From NCBI GenBank assembly GCA_963773735.1, contig CAVZCK010000021.1:372001-436000 (forward strand): a DNA stretch of 64,000 bases. Direction: 5' to 3'. The number at the start of each line of letters is the position of its first letter. The first letter of the stretch is position 1. This stretch comes from CAVZCK01 sp963773735 (lineage in GTDB: Bacteria; Pseudomonadota; Alphaproteobacteria; Rhizobiales; Rhodomicrobiaceae). The translations under genes and the position numbers were made by a program. A model generated the notes under the pieces. It ran no database searches. It saw only the letters and a list, made by a program, of their open reading frames with translations, and was not told where the DNA came from. Shown here one piece after another: positions 60,460 through 64,000 of this stretch.

Positions 60460-62221
60460 TCAGCGCATTTCAGAAATTGGTTGAACGCCCAATATCCCAA
60501 GGCCCGACCGTATTACCTGCGCGACGGCCGCAACGAGCGCTACGCGCGCCCTGGTAAGCTCCTGATCGCCGCCGACAATGAACCGTAAATGTGGCAACTC
60601 TTTGCCTCGGTTCCATAGCCCATGAAACTCGCTTGCAAGCTCATAAAGGTAGAAGGCAATACGGTGCGGCTCGTGCGCCTGAGCCGAAGACTCGATAATG
60701 CGAGGATAATGCGACATCCGCTTTATCACGGCAAGTTCTGCCTCGTCCCGCAACAGCTCAATACGGGCGCCGGCGAGCGCTTTTCCACCTGTTTCTAGCC
60801 CGGGTGCCAGTTCCTGAACATTGCGCATCACCGACTGAGTTCGCGCATGGGCGTACTGAACATAAAACACCGGGTTGTCCCTGGACTGTTCTACCACCTT
60901 GGCGAAATCGAAATCGAGCACTGCGTCATTCTTGCGGAACAGCATTATGAAGCGCACCGGTCCCGGTCCGACTTCGTCAACCACCTCTCGCAGGGTCACG
61001 AAGGACCCCGAGCGCTTCGACATCTTCACGGGCTCGCCGGCGCGGAGCAGCCGCACGAGCTGGCAGATCTTGATGTCCAAATCGGCGGCGCCGCCGCTCA
61101 GAGCCGCGACCGCCGCCTGCAGCCGTTTAACATAACCTGCGTGGTCGGCGCCGAAGACATTGATCATATGGTGAAAGCCGCGCCGTAGCTTGGAGCGGTG
61201 ATAAGCCATATCCGAAGCGAAATAGGTATAGCTGCCGTCTGATTTGACGAGTGCGCGGTCGACATCGTCGCCAAATGCCGTAGCCCGGAACAATGTCTGC
61301 TCGCGATCCTCCCAGTCATCCGGGAGCTTGCCTTTCGGCGGCGGCAGACGGCCTTGGTACATGAGGCCCTTTGCCGCCAACTCCTCGATCGTCTCCTGAA
61401 CTTCGTTATGCTCCCCTTCGATCAGGGACCGCTCCGAAAAGAACACGTCGTGACGGATGCCGAGCTCGGCGAGATCGGCGCGGATCATCTCCAGCATCAT
61501 CGCGATCGCCTTGGCCCTCACGACCGGCAGCCATTCCGCCTCTGGGAGATTGTGAAGGCGCGTGCCGTGCTCTTTGGCGAGGGCCTCGCCGACCGCGCAC
61601 AGATAATCGCCAGGATAGAGGCCGTCCGGAATCTCTCCGATCTGTTCCCCGAGTGCCTCGCGGTATCTGAGGAAGGCCGAGCGCGCCAGCACATCGACCT
61701 GGGCGCCGGCGTCGTTCACATAATATTCGCGCGCTGACGTCATAGCCGGTGAAGGCGAGAAGATTGGCGAGCGCGTCGCCGAACACCGCGCCGCGCGTAT
61801 GGCCGACATGCATCGGCCCGGTCGGATTGGCGGACACGTATTCGACATTGATCTTTTCGCCCTTGCCAACATCGGATCGTCCGTAAGCGTTGCTTTCGGC
61901 CAGCATTGCTGCCAGAAGCTTTGGCCAGAATTCCGGCTTGAGCGTCAGATTGATGAAACCAGGACCGGCAATCTCAAGCCTCTCAATATCCGGATCTTCC
62001 TTCAGATAGCCGGCGAAGCGGGCCGCCAGATCGCGCGGCTTCATCTTCGCCTCCTTTGCCAGAACCATCGCAGCATTGGAGGCGATATCGCCATGCGAGG
62101 CATCGCGCGGCGGCTCGACCGTCAAGGCGGAGATGTTGCACTCCGCCGGAAGGACGCCCTCGTCCTGCAGGGCCCGCGCGGCTTCGAGAAAGCGCGCCTC
62201 AAAATGCGAAAAGATATTCAT
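60460..62221 (-). CDS. argS: Arginyl-tRNA synthetase, frameshifted
   Basis: Class I synthetase, about 587 residues. The HIGH-type motif is in VSANPTGPMHVGHTRGAVFG and the KMSKS-type loop in EPVKMSKRSGSFVTLRE; the N-terminal additional domain (SHFEARFLEAARALQDEGVL) and C-terminal anticodon domain (PHRIAFYLYELASEFHGLWN) are present. The frame changes near 61738: one base separates FTGYDVSA from REYYVNDAGAQVDV. Essential gene, so the shift is almost surely an error. Confidence 0.96.
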
Positions 62222-62270
62222 GCCGATCGATCCGGTGTGCAGTAACGAGCCAAATGGCGCGGGCTATCCG

Positions 62271-63489
62271 CTAACGCAATCGCGGCGTATCGTCAAATAG
62301 GCGGCGGTGCGTGTCGATCGCCATGCGGTCGGTCATGCCGGCCACGAAATCGCTGACCACCCTGCCCTTCTGGCCGGTCTCGGCTTTCTGGCGCCACTCA
62401 TCGGGCAGCGTGTCCGGATGATCCAGAAAGATGATTAAACAAGTCGCGCACGATCTTCTGCGCGCCGTTCATGATCGTGCGGATGCGGGGATGAAAATAA
62501 ACCTCATCGAACAGAAAGCGGCGCAGTTCCGCGATCTCGCGGCCCATCTTGCCGGAAAAGGCGGCGATCGGCGCTCCCGCAGTCCGGATTTCGTCCGGCG
62601 AGGCGGGCCGCAGGCTCTCGAGACGCCGCAGGGTCTCGTCCGCCAGATCATGGACCATGGCGCTGATCATCCGGCGATTGACTTCGTAAATCAGGCGGTT
62701 CTCCGGCAGCGGGCCGTGCCTGGCCTCGACCTCGCGAATGAAGACGCCGACCAGCGGCACGTCGCGCAGCCGGTCGACGGCGATCAGCCCGGCACGCAGC
62801 CCATCGTCGAGATCGTGGTTGTTGTAGGCGATATCGTCGGCGAGGGCCGCAACTTGCGCCTCGGCCGAGGCATGGCTCGCCAGGTCGAGATCATGCGTCG
62901 TGCCATATTCGACGATAGCCTGGGGCAGCCCCTCGGCGGCGTAGCGCGGCGTCGGAGCACCCTCGTCGGTCAGCAGCGGGCCGTTGTGCTTGACGAGACC
63001 TTCGAGTGTCTCCCAAGTCAGGTTGAGGCCGTCGTAGGATGCATAACGGCTCTCCAGCTTCGTCACCGTGCGCAGGCTCTGAGCGTTATGGTCGAAGCCG
63101 CCAAAAGGCTTCGTCAGGTCATGCAGCGCCTCCTCGCCCGCATGGCCGAATGGCGGGTGGCCGAGGTCGTGGGCGAGCGCGATCGTCTCGGCGAGATCTT
63201 CGTCGAGCCGCAGCACGCGGGCAAGGGTCCGCGCGATCTGTGCCACTTCGAGGCTATGCGTGAGCCGGGTGCGGTAATGGTCGCCCTCGTGATAGATGAA
63301 GACCTGGGTCTTGTAGGTTAGCCGGCGGAACGCCGCCGAATGGATGATCCGGTCCCGGTCCCGCTGGAACGGCGTGCGCAGAGTGCAGCCGGTCTCCTCG
63401 TGGAGACGCCCGCGGCTCTGCGAGGCCGAGCAGGCGTAAGGCGCAACCGGCCGCTCGACGAAGCGGGCATGCATCGACATTGGCGGCAT
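62271..63489 (-). CDS. Deoxyguanosinetriphosphate triphosphohydrolase-like protein, frameshifted
   Basis: HD-domain dNTPase, about 405 residues. The HD motifs are HSLEVAQIARTLARVL and AHDLGHPPFGHAGEEALHDL, with YKTQVFIYHEGDHYRTRLTH just before. The frame changes near 62432: one base joins QKIVRDLF to IIFLDHPDTLPDEWRQKAET, and the corrected protein ends RRLFDDTPRLR at 62271. Start ATG 63489 follows AAGGAC. It is divergent from erpA, a conserved neighbour pair in rhizobia. Confidence 0.92.
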
Positions 63490-63617
63490 CCAGTCCTTGC
63501 TTCCGCCAGCAGCTCCCCCTGGCGCCGGACGGAATGATTGACAAAAGCCCCTCAATCCCCACTTCCATAGTGGTTATTCCACGTAACGGCAATTTACGCA
63601 ATTCGACGGCAAGAGCT

Positions 63618-63944
63618 ATGACAGCGGTGCAAGTGACAGACCGTGCGGCCCGCCGCATATCTGAGATCGTCGCAGGCGAGCCTCGCGGCACGATGCTGAG
63701 GGTCAGCATCAAAGCCGGCGGATGCACTGGGTTTCAATATTCCTTCGATCTCGTTTCGGATCGCGAGGATGGCGATCATGTCATCGAAAAAGGCGGCGCA
63801 ATGGTCCTGATCGATGAGGTGTCCTTGCCGCTGATGGCCGGAGCCCAGATCGACTTCGTCGATGATCTGATCGGGGCTGCATTCAAGGTCAACAACCCGA
63901 ACGCCACCGAAACCTGCGGCTGCGGGACTTCATTCACGATCTAA
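63618..63944 (+). CDS. erpA: Iron-sulfur cluster insertion protein (ErpA/HesB/IscA type)
   Basis: A-type carrier of 108 residues that delivers Fe-S clusters to apoproteins. The three conserved cysteines are in IKAGGCTGFQYSF and ETCGCGTSF. I start at ATG 63618 (TAVQVTDRAARRISEIVAGE); the frame is open 46 codons further upstream, antisense to dgt, without support. Intact. Confidence 0.93.
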   Translation: MTAVQVTDRAARRISEIVAGEPRGTMLRVSIKAGGCTGFQYSFDLVSDREDGDHVIEKGGAMVLIDEVSLPLMAGAQIDFVDDLIGAAFKVNNPNATETCGCGTSFTI

Positions 63945-63945
63945 C

Positions 63946-63985
63946 AGCCTGCCGAAAAACCCTCGAGTGCTCAATTTCCAGCTAA
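63946..63985 (+). repeat. Terminal-repeat-like sequence after erpA
   Basis: Right after the erpA stop the sequence AGCCTGCCGAAAAACCCTCG resembles the left end of the element at 53500-53514 (CAGGCTGCTGAAACGAG), with a few differences. It could be the end of a related mobile element that continues past the window, or a dispersed palindrome arm. Only one end is visible. Confidence 0.3.
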
Positions 63986-64000
63986 TCGTGCGCGGAAATC

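Overview
The window is high-GC DNA from an alphaproteobacterium, most likely of the order Hyphomicrobiales (Rhizobiales). The basis is gene order: nagZ-scpA-scpB-tatABC-serS-surE-pcm-M23/LysM peptidase, yajC-secD-secF followed by Mth938-like and phytoene-synthase-like genes, and a CIRCE-controlled groESL. No 16S rRNA or tRNA gene was seen, so genus is not assigned.

Layout. 1-6.6 kb: a three-gene RND efflux operon (adaptor plus two permeases) on the minus strand. 7.4-17.8 kb: an MscS-type channel, ExoD-like protein, PAS histidine kinase, PepN and small membrane or secreted proteins. 18.4-20.6 kb: groESL with a CIRCE operator. 20.8-24.3 kb: an orphan TRAP binding protein, an aspartate aminotransferase and an MDR dehydrogenase. 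24.4-27.4 kb: a glycosyltransferase / FAD oxidoreductase / glycosyltransferase cluster of unknown product. 27.9-32.7 kb: the PrkA-YeaH-SpoVR stress module. 32.7-38.5 kb: LysR regulator, VOC protein, a lipoprotein, trmFO and homologues of two mitochondrial complex I assembly factors. 38.6-42.9 kb: secF, secD, yajC and a DUF815 ATPase. 42.9-47.2 kb: an AT-rich accessory island. 47.2-63.9 kb: a long housekeeping block (M23/NlpD-like, pcm, surE, serS, tatCBA, scpBA, nagZ, SPOR, argS, dgt, erpA).

Two things stand out. First, the island between the M23 peptidase and the DUF815 ATPase carries a signal-peptide/coiled-coil/helical-repeat protein of no recognised family and a GCS2-like ligase that seems to have lost its catalytic motifs. 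Second, serS is a mosaic: an AT-rich segment replaces the middle of the gene and adds about 100 residues in the class II catalytic core.

Roughly twenty genes, many of them essential, are broken by a single one-base frameshift that restores a family-typical protein when corrected. I read these mainly as sequencing or assembly errors and annotate the genes across them. Coordinates of such genes therefore span two or three frames.
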